Below are positions 1 to 7,279 of a stretch of DNA of 64,000 bases, in pieces. Every line of letters begins with the position of its first letter. The first letter of the stretch is position 1. Under the pieces are notes generated by a model that saw nothing but the letters and a program-made list of their open reading frames with translations, made no database searches and was not told where the DNA came from. Origin of the DNA: CAZCAQ01 sp964540135 (lineage in GTDB: Bacteria; Patescibacteriota; WWE3; UBA101185; UBA10185). The stretch is from the NCBI GenBank assembly GCA_964540135.1, contig CAZILK010000001.1:62001-126000 (forward strand). Direction: 5' to 3'. Made by a program: the position numbers and the translations under genes.

Positions 1-104
1 GTGCCCCGATTGTAAGATTGACCTTGGCTGACCCTAAACCTACTGAACCGAAAAAATAGCTTTGTTTGTCTAGAGGGTATATCCTCCTTATACTTAACTC
101 TTAC

Positions 105-1322
105 CTATACATACCTTAAAAAGCTACTAATCTTGCCCTTTGTTTTATCTGATGTTAGTGTATCTGCAGTTATAATTGTGAGTTCTCCAAATTGATTGTT
201 TATTAAGTCTTTTGTTTTTACTATCCTTTCGCTTTTCTTGTGATCAGAAAACAAATTTAAAGTTAGGCCTTTCTCATCTACTAGGTTTGAGATACTAACC
301 CCAACAAGCCTTGTTTCTCTTCCCCAGTGCATTTGAGAGAGGAGTTCACAAGCAACCTTGTAGATCTCTCTCTCACTGTTTACGGGGTAAAGTACAGTTC
401 CACGGTTGCCGTACCACCTTCTATCACTGTCCCTTAGACTTATATGAATTGTTTTTCCTACCATGTTATATTTTCTAAGTCTTCTTGCTGCCATTTCGCA
501 TAATCTGTGGAGGTTTTGTTTAATAACAGTTATATCTTTTGTATTGCGGGATAATGTGTGTTGATGCCCAATTGATTTGGGTTTTTCTCCTCTATAATTT
601 AACGGGTTAACAGGTAAGTCTCCTCTCCCAAAGCTTAAGTCTTTTAAGAACTTTGCTTCAACTATTCCAAACTCACTATATAGTGTTTCAAGAGGTGCTT
701 GTCTTAGTTCATACACATTGGTAATACCAAGAAGAGCAAGTCTTGCTTCAATCCTATGTCCGATACCACAAAAGTCTCTGAGATCACGAGTTAAGAGAAC
801 TTCGTCAAGATTACTTGGGTTAATTACAAAAATACCATTTGGTTTATTAATATCTGATGCAAGCTTAGCAAGGAGCTTATTAAAGCTGATTCCTATTGAA
901 CACGTAATATAGTCTCCAAATTCTTGTTTTATATCTTGTTTAATCTTCAAAGCCATCTCAGTTGAGCTCTGGAAGAAGTCCATCGTGCTACTCACATCTA
1001 AAAAAGCCTCATCAATGCTAAAAGGTTCAATACTATTTGTGTATCTGCTAAAGATGCTTAAGCTCTTTTTCTGAATATATGAGTACTTGGAGCCATCTCC
1101 TTTAACAGGGATAATCTGAGGACACAGCTTCCTTGCCTCAAATAACGGCATGCCTGTTTTAACCCCAAATTTCTTCGCTTCTCTTGATGCAGCGCACACG
1201 ACCCCACGGCTTAATGAGCTACCAGTAACTCCAATTGGTTTACCTCGTAAAAAAGGATTCGCCTGCTGTTCAACAGAGGCAAAAAAGCTGTCATAGTCGA
1301 TGTGAAAGATAGTTTTCTCCAT
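105..1322 (-). CDS. dinB: Y-family DNA polymerase IV
   Basis: This is a 405-residue Y-family translesion polymerase. The palm starts with HIDYDSFFASVE (about residues 7-18) and the second catalytic motif SIDEAFLDVS lies near residue 102. The thumb helix-hairpin-helix follows (FCGIGHRIEARL, near 185), then the little-finger domain. The C-terminal LTLNLFSD has the look of a beta-clamp-binding motif, followed by the family's usual region with NNQFGELTI. It extends primers past DNA lesions with low fidelity. It lies 2 nt downstream of a small gene on the same strand, and both are probably one SOS operon, because a CCGAA direct repeat shared with lexA and uvrA lies just upstream of that small gene. 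Length and motifs are complete. Confidence 0.96.
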   Translation of the reverse strand: MEKTIFHIDYDSFFASVEQQANPFLRGKPIGVTGSSLSRGVVCAASREAKKFGVKTGMPLFEARKLCPQIIPVKGDGSKYSYIQKKSLSIFSRYTNSIEPFSIDEAFLDVSSTMDFFQSSTEMALKIKQDIKQEFGDYITCSIGISFNKLLAKLASDINKPNGIFVINPSNLDEVLLTRDLRDFCGIGHRIEARLALLGITNVYELRQAPLETLYSEFGIVEAKFLKDLSFGRGDLPVNPLNYRGEKPKSIGHQHTLSRNTKDITVIKQNLHRLCEMAARRLRKYNMVGKTIHISLRDSDRRWYGNRGTVLYPVNSEREIYKVACELLSQMHWGRETRLVGVSISNLVDEKGLTLNLFSDHKKSERIVKTKDLINNQFGELTIITADTLTSDKTKGKISSFLRYV

Positions 1323-1324
1323 AC

Positions 1325-1597
1325 TTAATTGAGATTTGTGTCTTTGGTAAATCCTTCAAAGAATATTTCATGGAGTGTCCAGGTAAGTTCGTGTGTATTA
1401 AAGCTAATATTAAAGGCTTCTTTTTTGGTAGAAACTGAAAAATGAATAATAGGGGATTTCCCTTCATGAGAAATGTGTGCGAAGTTAACAGTATCTATTT
1501 TAAATCTTTTCCCATTCCATATTAAAGCAAGAGGAATAGGCTTTTGAGTTGTAAAATGGACAAGTACTTCTACCTTTTCATCTAGCTTCTCATACAT
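1325..1597 (-). CDS. Small dinB-partner protein, DUF6504-like
   Basis: This 90-residue protein is encoded directly upstream of dinB with a 2-nt gap, so the pair is probably co-transcribed. The pattern EKVEVLVHF...PLALIWNGKRFKID and a late FNTHELTWTLHEIF resembles the small DUF6504-type proteins that are found next to, or fused to, Y-family polymerases (P-x-x-F-x-W-x-G-R-x-Y-x-V, then a YDL/W strand). That assignment is from memory of the pattern and not from a search. Its role is unknown; an accessory role in translesion synthesis is an inference from position. ATG at 1597 lies only a few bases after an AT-rich -10-like element. Confidence 0.72.
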   Translation of the reverse strand: MYEKLDEKVEVLVHFTTQKPIPLALIWNGKRFKIDTVNFAHISHEGKSPIIHFSVSTKKEAFNISFNTHELTWTLHEIFFEGFTKDTNLN

Positions 1598-1610
1598 GTC
1601 TAATATATAC

Positions 1611-1627
1611 CCGAATATAATACGAAT
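1611..1627. promoter_or_regulatory. Candidate LexA operator of the dinB operon
   Basis: The plus strand reads CCGAAT-ATAAT-ACGAAT, a direct repeat with an 11-bp period. The same spacing and core occur in front of lexA (19779-19795) and uvrA (25404-25420), and one clear half-site occurs before uvrB (20161). It lies 14-30 bp from the start of the dinB-operon gene at 1597, overlapping the expected promoter. That it binds LexA is inference. Confidence 0.6.
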
Positions 1628-1673
1628 ATCAAGAAGGATTTGATTTTTAAATTGTTTATACTATGATGCACAC

Positions 1674-1916
1674 ATGGAATCTTTTGACGTAGTGCATGTA
1701 GAGCCTGGCGGACACAAAGAGACACATTTAAATGTAATAGCGCTTCGAGTTGGTACCCCTGACGATGGTCTTGCCGCAAGTTCTGTGGGCGGCTGATGGG
1801 TACAAGTGCAAATAACAGATGAATATGGAACAGAGCGGAGTGTCTTAGTTGAGCGTGGAGGAAGTATGGTAACAGGTTTGGCCAAAGGAGATACCATAGC
1901 TATATTAAATGGTTAA
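1674..1916 (+). pseudogene. Small ORF interrupted by one in-frame TGA
   Basis: From ATG 1674 the frame reads 40 codons ending AASSVGG, then TGA at 1794-1796, then 39 more codons beginning WVQVQITDEYG and ending at TAA 1914. Both halves look like one soluble protein of 80 codons with a consistent composition. A -10-like TATACT (1657-1662) lies 11 nt before the ATG. Many genes in this window end in TGA (for example the histidine kinase at 13138, ftsW and mraY), so TGA is a true stop here. The break is therefore a nonsense mutation, a base-call error (GGA or TGG to TGA) or a readthrough site. I do not recognise the family. Confidence 0.5.
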
Positions 1917-1950
1917 TTTGGAGTTAAGCAAAGTTTAACGATATAAACTT

Positions 1951-2259
1951 ATGAACGAGCAAACTACAGATCAACTTACCTTAACATTACTTGGTCCTAG
2001 TATAGAAACCCAAGTTTCAAGCGGTGAGCCTACGGTAGAATATAGTGTAGGCAGTGTAGAGACCAAAATTAGGGTTCTTGCTGCGACTGAAGAAGGCGGT
2101 CCTGGAGGTAAATATAGAATTGTATCCAAATGGAGAGGCGAAATCAAAAGAGTTGATGGTGTTATTAAACTGCCATTTGGTGGCGAAAGAACAGCTACAA
2201 AAGAAATTAAGCTTCATGGTAATAACTACGAAATAACACTCAAAGGCTCTGAAGATTAG
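1951..2259 (+). CDS. Small hypothetical protein, probably beta-rich
   Basis: This 102-residue protein has no recognised family. It is acidic and soluble, without a signal peptide or membrane segment. It alternates hydrophobic and polar residues (TLTLLGPSIETQV, KIRVLAATEE, YRIVSKWRGEIKRV, YEITLKG), which suggests a small beta sandwich or barrel. A TATAAA at 1942-1947 ends 3 nt before the ATG, so the mRNA may be leaderless. It follows the interrupted ORF at 1674 on the same strand. Function unknown. Confidence 0.65.
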   Translation: MNEQTTDQLTLTLLGPSIETQVSSGEPTVEYSVGSVETKIRVLAATEEGGPGGKYRIVSKWRGEIKRVDGVIKLPFGGERTATKEIKLHGNNYEITLKGSED

Positions 2260-2323
2260 CTAGTAATTACCAGTCAGATATTTTAAAAGTAATCTAATAA
2301 AACACATCGAATTTACCCATTAC

Positions 2324-2351
2324 TTGACAGGATTGAGCAGCGTAGCATACT
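2324..2351 (+). promoter_or_regulatory. Promoter of the gene at 2384
   Basis: TTGACA (2324-2329), a 16-bp spacer and CATACT (2346-2351) form a sigma-70-type promoter, with the ATG 33 nt beyond the -10. Confidence 0.55.
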
Positions 2352-2383
2352 AGGTATAAAGGAATTAGTAGTAAGATTTTTCT

Positions 2384-2620
2384 ATGGCAGATTTGATTAT
2401 ACCTACAACAATAGTTAGAACACCAGGAGGTACAATTGTAAAGATTGAGCCAGATGATGGAACTGTGTACTTTGAAGATATTGCTGTTGCGACTGGTGAA
2501 GATAGCGCCTATGTTCGCACCGGTCCACACGAGGGTTTGTTAGTGGGGCATGATGAAAGTAATACAGTAAAAGGTTACGAGGTTGATTTTGATAACGAGG
2601 TGTATCTATCTAATAATTAG
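2384..2620 (+). CDS. Small acidic hypothetical protein
   Basis: This 78-residue protein is rich in Asp and Glu, with short beta-type stretches (LIIPTTIVRTPGGTIVKIEPDDG, about residues 4-26) and a C-terminal YEVDFDNEVYL. There is no signal peptide or membrane segment. It has its own promoter upstream and stands alone before glyS. It is one of several small orphan genes in the window with their own promoter (also at 1951, 18924 and 19835). I do not recognise it. Confidence 0.65.
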   Translation: MADLIIPTTIVRTPGGTIVKIEPDDGTVYFEDIAVATGEDSAYVRTGPHEGLLVGHDESNTVKGYEVDFDNEVYLSNN

Positions 2621-2654
2621 CAAGATGCCTTTCTCTTTGTTTTTACCCAATGTG

Positions 2655-2682
2655 TTGACAAATAATCCCTCTTTACTACAAT
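2655..2682 (+). promoter_or_regulatory. Promoter of glyS, near-leaderless
   Basis: TTGACA (2655-2660), a 16-bp spacer and TACAAT (2677-2682). The glyS ATG at 2692 is 9 nt beyond the -10, so transcription should start at or within a few bases of the start codon. Confidence 0.7.
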
Positions 2683-2691
2683 GAAAAAGCT

Positions 2692-4065
2692 ATGTCAGAG
2701 ACTTTAAAAAATACTGCTAATACTGGCCCTACAATCCAGGATATAACTTCTTTATGTAAAAGAAGGGGTTTTGTATACCCATCCTCTGATATATACGGTG
2801 GCTGGGAAGCAACTTATGATTTTGGTCCACTTGGTGCTGAGATGCTTCGAAATCTCCGTAATTTGTGGTGGAAAGAGTTTGTTCACAAACAGCCTGATAT
2901 TGTAGGTCTTGATGGCGCTATAATCTCCCACCCAAGGGTTTGGGAAGCAAGCGGGCATGTTGAGTCCTTTGCAGATGCTATGGTTGAGGACCTTGTAACT
3001 CACAAGAGATACAGAGCTGATCATATAATTGATGAAGCTTTAGGTCTTGCTACTGATGGTTCTACACTGGAGGAGTTTAATAAGCTTATTGAAGATAATA
3101 AACTATTAAGTCCTGACGGGAATAAATTCTCAAAAGCCAAAAAATTTAACAGCCTTGTTGAAGTTGAAATCGGAACACTTGAGAATGAAAAAACAACAGC
3201 CTATCTTAGAGGAGAAACCTGTCAGCCTATTTTTTACAACTACGGTCTTGTTAAAGAGTCCATGAGAAAAAAGATACCTTTTGGTATAGCTCAGATTGGA
3301 AAAGCTTTTAGAAACGAGATTAAAGTAGGTCCTTTTTTCCACAGAACTAGAGAGTTTGAGCAAATGGAACTTGAGATGTATGTAAATCCTAAAGATGCAA
3401 CTAAATATTTTGATAAGTTTAAAGTTTGGACTGTTGATTGGTTAAAATCTCTTGGACTTCCAGAGGATAAGTTACGACTTCGTGATCAAGAGTTTAAAGA
3501 AAGAGCACACTACAATAAAGTGGCAACTGATGTTGAGTACAACTACCCGTTTGGCTGGAAAGAATTCCAAGGAATTCACTACAGAAGTGATTGGGATTTA
3601 ATGAGACACGGCCAATTTGCTGGTGTTGACTTTACATATAATGATGAGGAAACAGGCGAATCCTATATTCCTCACGTTGTTGAATACTCAATTGGGTTAA
3701 ATAGACTGATGCTTGTTCTCCTGTTTGACGCTTACACTATGGATGGCGATAGAGCTGTTCTTAAACTCCATCCGGACATCGCACCATACAAAGCAGCTGT
3801 TTTCCCGCTGGTTAAAAATAAACCGGAGCTTGTTGAGAAGGCTCGTAAAGTATACACAGATCTTCTTGAGGCAGGAATCCATGTTGATTGGGACGATCGT
3901 GGAAATATTGGTAAAAGATATCTCGCACAAGACGAAATAGGAACACCTGTTTGTATAACAATTGACTATCAAACTCTTGAGGATAATACTGTTACCGTAA
4001 GAGATAGAGATACAACAAAGCAAGAGAGAGTTACAATTCAAGAACTCAGTAACCTTATTAAGTAA
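2692..4065 (+). CDS. glyS: Glycyl-tRNA synthetase, dimeric class II type
   Basis: This 457-residue enzyme charges tRNA-Gly with glycine and ATP. It is the single-chain alpha2 type, not the two-subunit type. The N-terminal family motif GGWEATYDFGPLG lies near residues 36-48. Class II motif 2 is seen in QIGKAFRNEIKVGPFFHRTREFEQMELEMY (about 200-229) and motif 3 in SIGLNRLMLVLL (near 330). The C-terminal anticodon-binding domain starts about residue 357 (LHPDIAPYKAAVFPLV). Length is normal for the type. A tRNA-Gly(CCC) is encoded far away at 56606. It is followed 20 nt later by the RSH gene. Confidence 0.97.
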   Translation: MSETLKNTANTGPTIQDITSLCKRRGFVYPSSDIYGGWEATYDFGPLGAEMLRNLRNLWWKEFVHKQPDIVGLDGAIISHPRVWEASGHVESFADAMVEDLVTHKRYRADHIIDEALGLATDGSTLEEFNKLIEDNKLLSPDGNKFSKAKKFNSLVEVEIGTLENEKTTAYLRGETCQPIFYNYGLVKESMRKKIPFGIAQIGKAFRNEIKVGPFFHRTREFEQMELEMYVNPKDATKYFDKFKVWTVDWLKSLGLPEDKLRLRDQEFKERAHYNKVATDVEYNYPFGWKEFQGIHYRSDWDLMRHGQFAGVDFTYNDEETGESYIPHVVEYSIGLNRLMLVLLFDAYTMDGDRAVLKLHPDIAPYKAAVFPLVKNKPELVEKARKVYTDLLEAGIHVDWDDRGNIGKRYLAQDEIGTPVCITIDYQTLEDNTVTVRDRDTTKQERVTIQELSNLIK

Positions 4066-4085
4066 TTTCTCCTTGTTGGAGTATT

Positions 4086-5489
4086 ATGTCCCTACTAGAA
4101 AACGCATTAACTTTTTCAAAAAACTTTCATAAAGATCACCTACGTGATACAGGGGAGGGTGTGTTTGACCATTGTTTCAGGGTTATGAAAATCCTTGAAG
4201 CGGAGAAAGTTACTGACGAAAACATGCTAGCTACTGCTTTACTGCACCATGTTCTTAAATATGACGGTAGTGATACTATGAAACATAAACTCAGCCTTGA
4301 GTTTGGTGCCTCTGTTTGTGAGTTACTTGTAGCATTTGATAGCCTGACTCACAAAAAGGTTAAACGTTATTCTCCTCGTGAGTTTAATCAAGCATATATT
4401 GTACAAACTTTCTTAAATTTATCTGAAAACCTTGATGTTCTTGTTATTCGAATAGCAGATAAAGTAGATAATTTAAACAATAGTTTTGTACTAAATACTG
4501 AAGATAGAGAGAGGGTAGCTCTACGCGCATTAAATGTTTATGCGCCTATTACTCGTTTTTTAGGTCTTTCTGGATTTCTGACTATGTTTGAAGATCAATC
4601 ATTTAAGATTCTTTATGCTGCAGATTATTTTAGAATTACCAAATATTTAAATTCTATCGTAGAGGAAGCGACTGCTCTCCTTGAGGATGCAACTACTTTC
4701 TTAATGAACACACTTAAAGATCGTGGAATCGGTGCCAGCATTGCTTATCGTTTAAAAAGACCGTACTCAATTTATAAGAAAGAGCAGCGGTATAAACTAT
4801 TAGGTAAGTCTTGTAAATCTGACTATTCTGATTTCCCGGATATAGTAGCTATGAGAATACTTGTTAATACAATAGAGGATTGCTATGCCGTAGATACATT
4901 AGTGAAGTCGGTATGGCATTCCCTGGACGAGCACTATGAAGATTTGATTGCAAAACCCCGACCAAGTGGTTATAGATCGATTCACAGCGTGTTTAAAGTT
5001 TCAGATAAGTTTAATCTTGAAATTCAAATAAAGACATTTGAGATGCATGATTACAATGAGAATGGTGCAGCAAGTCATATTTTCTATAAAGTAGGCAGCG
5101 AATTTAAAGAAAATCTTAAAAAAGATCCTGATTGGCTTAAAAAGTTAAACTATTGGGATAAAAACAATAGATTTGAGCAACAAGGTCTTGAAGCAGCTAA
5201 ACCTTTCTCGGATAAAATCTACACGTTTACCCCACTTGGGGACATTATTGAACTTGTTCGTGGCGCAACTGTAGTTGACTTTGCTTATGCAGTTCATGAA
5301 ACAATTGGGCATAATTTCACAGGCGCCCATGTTAATGGAGCGATTGCCAAAGCTTCGCATGTTTTAACTGATGGTGATGTTGTTTCTATTAAGACTGTTA
5401 AGAAAAATAAAAAACCAAGTCCTGATTGGCTGGACTTTGTTGTAACTTCAAGAGCAAGAACTCAGATTAAAAAAGAACTAAAAAGTTAA
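4086..5489 (+). CDS. RelA/SpoT homologue (ppGpp synthetase) with degenerate hydrolase site
   Basis: This 467-residue protein has an HD-type hydrolase domain (about 1-150), a ppGpp synthetase domain (about 210-330) and a TGS domain (KIYTFTPLGDIIEL onward, near 378). A C-terminal ACT domain is absent, so it is shorter than full Rel/SpoT. The synthetase looks intact: LKRPYSIYKK, DIVAMRILVNTIEDCY, PSGYRSIH and EIQIKTFEMHDYNENGAASH. In the hydrolase domain the usual HDxxED is LLHHVLKYD, so the metal-binding Asp and the Glu-Asp pair are lost, although the first His (DHCFRV) and ADK are kept. It is predicted to make (p)ppGpp but not to hydrolyse it. GGAG lies 4 nt before the ATG. Confidence 0.93.
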   Translation: MSLLENALTFSKNFHKDHLRDTGEGVFDHCFRVMKILEAEKVTDENMLATALLHHVLKYDGSDTMKHKLSLEFGASVCELLVAFDSLTHKKVKRYSPREFNQAYIVQTFLNLSENLDVLVIRIADKVDNLNNSFVLNTEDRERVALRALNVYAPITRFLGLSGFLTMFEDQSFKILYAADYFRITKYLNSIVEEATALLEDATTFLMNTLKDRGIGASIAYRLKRPYSIYKKEQRYKLLGKSCKSDYSDFPDIVAMRILVNTIEDCYAVDTLVKSVWHSLDEHYEDLIAKPRPSGYRSIHSVFKVSDKFNLEIQIKTFEMHDYNENGAASHIFYKVGSEFKENLKKDPDWLKKLNYWDKNNRFEQQGLEAAKPFSDKIYTFTPLGDIIELVRGATVVDFAYAVHETIGHNFTGAHVNGAIAKASHVLTDGDVVSIKTVKKNKKPSPDWLDFVVTSRARTQIKKELKS

Positions 5490-5558
5490 CTTTTCTTTAT
5501 AACAAAAGCTTTTCCTTATTCTCTTCGGGTTATATTTGTATTGACTGGTGATGCCAAA

Positions 5559-5593
5559 TGGTGTTTAGTGGATACAAATGGTGAAACTTGGTG
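5559..5593 (+). promoter_or_regulatory. MraZ operator: four TGG repeats at 10-bp period
   Basis: TGGTG (5559), TGGAT (5569), TGGTG (5579) and TGGTG (5589) are spaced exactly 10 bp apart, with a further TGGTG at 5546 (13 bp before). MraZ is known to bind direct repeats of TGGGN type separated by 5 nt in front of mraZ. A TTGACT at 5541-5546 could be the -35 box, so binding would cover the promoter and give autoregulation of the mraZ-ftsI operon. Confidence 0.75.
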
Positions 5594-5633
5594 ATAAGCA
5601 AATCTTGCATCTGCCCACAACAAATAAAAACAT

Positions 5634-6053
5634 ATGAAAATGTTTTTAGGGGAGTATTACCCCAACATCACAAACGGCTCAAGATTAGCGCTACCCAAGA
5701 AATTACGCGACTTGATTACAGGAGATGACATCATCCTCTCAAGAGGATTTGAAAAATGCATCTTTTTGTATGACAGAGGGGACTGGATGGAAGAAGCCAT
5801 TAAGCACGTTGACAATCCGATAAGCGATCCTAAAACACGAGAATTAAAAAGGTATATGTACTCATCTGCAAGCGAAACAAGCATTGATAGCCAAGGGAGA
5901 CTTGTTATCCCTCAGAATTTAAAAGACTATGCAGCGCTTGATTTAAAAGTGACGGTTATTGGAGCTGGTGATCACATTGAAATCTGGGATTTAGATAACT
6001 GGCAAAAACACATAAGTAAACTATCTGTAAGTTATGCCCTTGGGGATAACTAA
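5634..6053 (+). CDS. mraZ: Transcriptional regulator MraZ
   Basis: This 139-residue protein carries two SpoVT/AbrB-like DNA-binding halves, marked by GSRLALPKKLRDLI (about 15-28) and SIDSQGRLVIPQNLKDY (about 82-98). MraZ forms a ring and represses the division and cell-wall operon it heads. The 10-bp-period TGG repeats upstream fit autoregulation. The stop is followed after 1 nt by rsmH, so mraZ, rsmH, ftsL and ftsI form one tight operon. Confidence 0.96.
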   Translation: MKMFLGEYYPNITNGSRLALPKKLRDLITGDDIILSRGFEKCIFLYDRGDWMEEAIKHVDNPISDPKTRELKRYMYSSASETSIDSQGRLVIPQNLKDYAALDLKVTVIGAGDHIEIWDLDNWQKHISKLSVSYALGDN

Positions 6054-6054
6054 T

Positions 6055-6945
6055 ATGCAGGGTTATCACGAACCGGTCTTACTTGATGAGGTTTTAGCAC
6101 TTTTACAAGTTAAAAAAGGCGAAGTTTATATAGATGCAACTTTGGGGGACGGTGGTCATACGATTGAAATACTAAAGCTTGGTGGAACTGTACTTGGAAT
6201 TGATTACAGTGAATTAAGTCTTGGGAATGCTGTAAAGCGAATTAGCGAGCTTAATCTGTCGGCTAAATTTATTCCGGTACTTGGCAATTTCACACAGATT
6301 TATGAAATTGCAAAAGACAATAAACTTGAGTCAATTCACGGGATACTCTTTGACCTAGGTTATAGCTCAACACAGCTTGATGAGAATCTTGGAATCAGTT
6401 TTTTACAGGACCAAGACCTTGATATGCGAATAGATAAATCCCTAGGAGTTATGGCAAAAGATCTTGTTAATGCCTTGTCGGCACCTGAACTTGAAAGACT
6501 ATTTCGCGATTATGGGGATGAGAAACTTGCAAGACGATTTGCTCTTGCCATTTTAGATTATCGTAAGTTAAAGAAGTTTGAAACAACTAGTGAACTTGCA
6601 AGTGTAATTAAGACTTGCGCTCCTTTAAGTTACGATAACGGAAGAATACATCCGGCAACAAGAGTGTTTATGGCGCTTCGGATTGCCGTTAATAACGAAC
6701 TTGACAATATAAAGTACGCACTGCCTCGGGCTGCACAGTTAGCTGTAGAATCCATGCTGCCTGGCGGGCGAATGTTAGTTATAAGCTTTCATTCGCTTGA
6801 GGATTCTATTGTAAAAACCTTCGGGAAGACTGTGCAGCCTGTTATGAAAGAGGTTGTTAAAAAACCGGTAGTGCCCTCAGACGCTGAAGTTGCGAGAAAC
6901 CCTCGTAGTAGAAGTGCAAAAATGCGTGTTTTTGAAAAAATATAG
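6055..6945 (+). CDS. rsmH: 16S rRNA (cytosine-1402-N4)-methyltransferase
   Basis: This 296-residue protein (MraW) N4-methylates C1402 of 16S rRNA using S-adenosylmethionine. HEPVLLDEVL is at the N terminus and the SAM-binding YIDATLGDGGHT near residue 30. FDLGYSSTQLD (near 104) and the C-terminal SFHSLEDSIVK and ARNPRSRSAKMRVFEKI are family signatures. The ATG at 6055 directly follows the mraZ stop; an upstream in-frame ATG at 6034 would overlap mraZ and add seven residues before the conserved start, so it is less likely. Confidence 0.97.
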   Translation: MQGYHEPVLLDEVLALLQVKKGEVYIDATLGDGGHTIEILKLGGTVLGIDYSELSLGNAVKRISELNLSAKFIPVLGNFTQIYEIAKDNKLESIHGILFDLGYSSTQLDENLGISFLQDQDLDMRIDKSLGVMAKDLVNALSAPELERLFRDYGDEKLARRFALAILDYRKLKKFETTSELASVIKTCAPLSYDNGRIHPATRVFMALRIAVNNELDNIKYALPRAAQLAVESMLPGGRMLVISFHSLEDSIVKTFGKTVQPVMKEVVKKPVVPSDAEVARNPRSRSAKMRVFEKI

Positions 6946-6946
6946 T

Positions 6947-7279
6947 ATGAAAAAAATAAACTGCATAGTAAATAAAAAATCTGAATGCAGCTACCCTAAA
7001 TGTAAGGCTTTTCTTTGCCTTAGCTTTATGTGTTTTGTAGCAACACTTCTTGCTCAAGTTGTTGTATCCAATAAGTTTGCTGTTAAAGGTGCTGAATTAT
7101 CTTATCTCCTTGAAAGACAAAAAACTCTTGAAAAAGAAATTTATGCATCGGAGCTTAAAATATCTCAACTTGCTTCACTCTCTTATGTTGAAAAACAAGC
7201 TGCAAAGCTTGGGTTCAGTCAGGTATCTGGCAATATTGTTTATCTGGATAGTCCAACATTTGCGCTTAAGCTCCAATGA
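6947..7279 (+). CDS. ftsL: FtsL-like division protein
   Basis: This 110-residue single-pass membrane protein has a short basic cytoplasmic part, one hydrophobic helix (about residues 23-42, FLCLSFMCFVATLLAQVVV) and an outer coiled-coil stretch (LERQKTLEKEIYASELKISQL) ending in EKQAAKLGFSQ. Size, topology and place between rsmH and ftsI identify it as FtsL, which joins FtsB and FtsQ at the septum. The ATG is 1 nt after the rsmH stop. FtsL is poorly conserved, so the call rests largely on context. Confidence 0.82.
   Translation: MKKINCIVNKKSECSYPKCKAFLCLSFMCFVATLLAQVVVSNKFAVKGAELSYLLERQKTLEKEIYASELKISQLASLSYVEKQAAKLGFSQVSGNIVYLDSPTFALKLQ

Noticed and set aside
73..86. GAGG-gtatat-CCTC hairpin downstream of dinB as a terminator
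   Set aside because: Only 4 bp of stem and no U-run on the dinB strand.
1..104. Short open tail in frame 3 (ends TAG 57-59, reading VRLTLADPKPTEPKK) that could be the 3' end of an upstream gene
   Set aside because: Only 18 codons are visible, another frame is also open for nine codons (CPDCKIDLG), and nothing identifies a family.
1661..1897. 78-residue minus-strand ORF opposite the interrupted small gene
   Set aside because: Its composition (Ser, Thr, Pro and Cys rich) is that of an antisense shadow, while the plus-strand frame reads as a normal protein.
5521..5530. CTTCGGG upstream of mraZ as a LexA-type site
   Set aside because: No second half-site at 11 bp on either side, and the MraZ repeats explain the region better.
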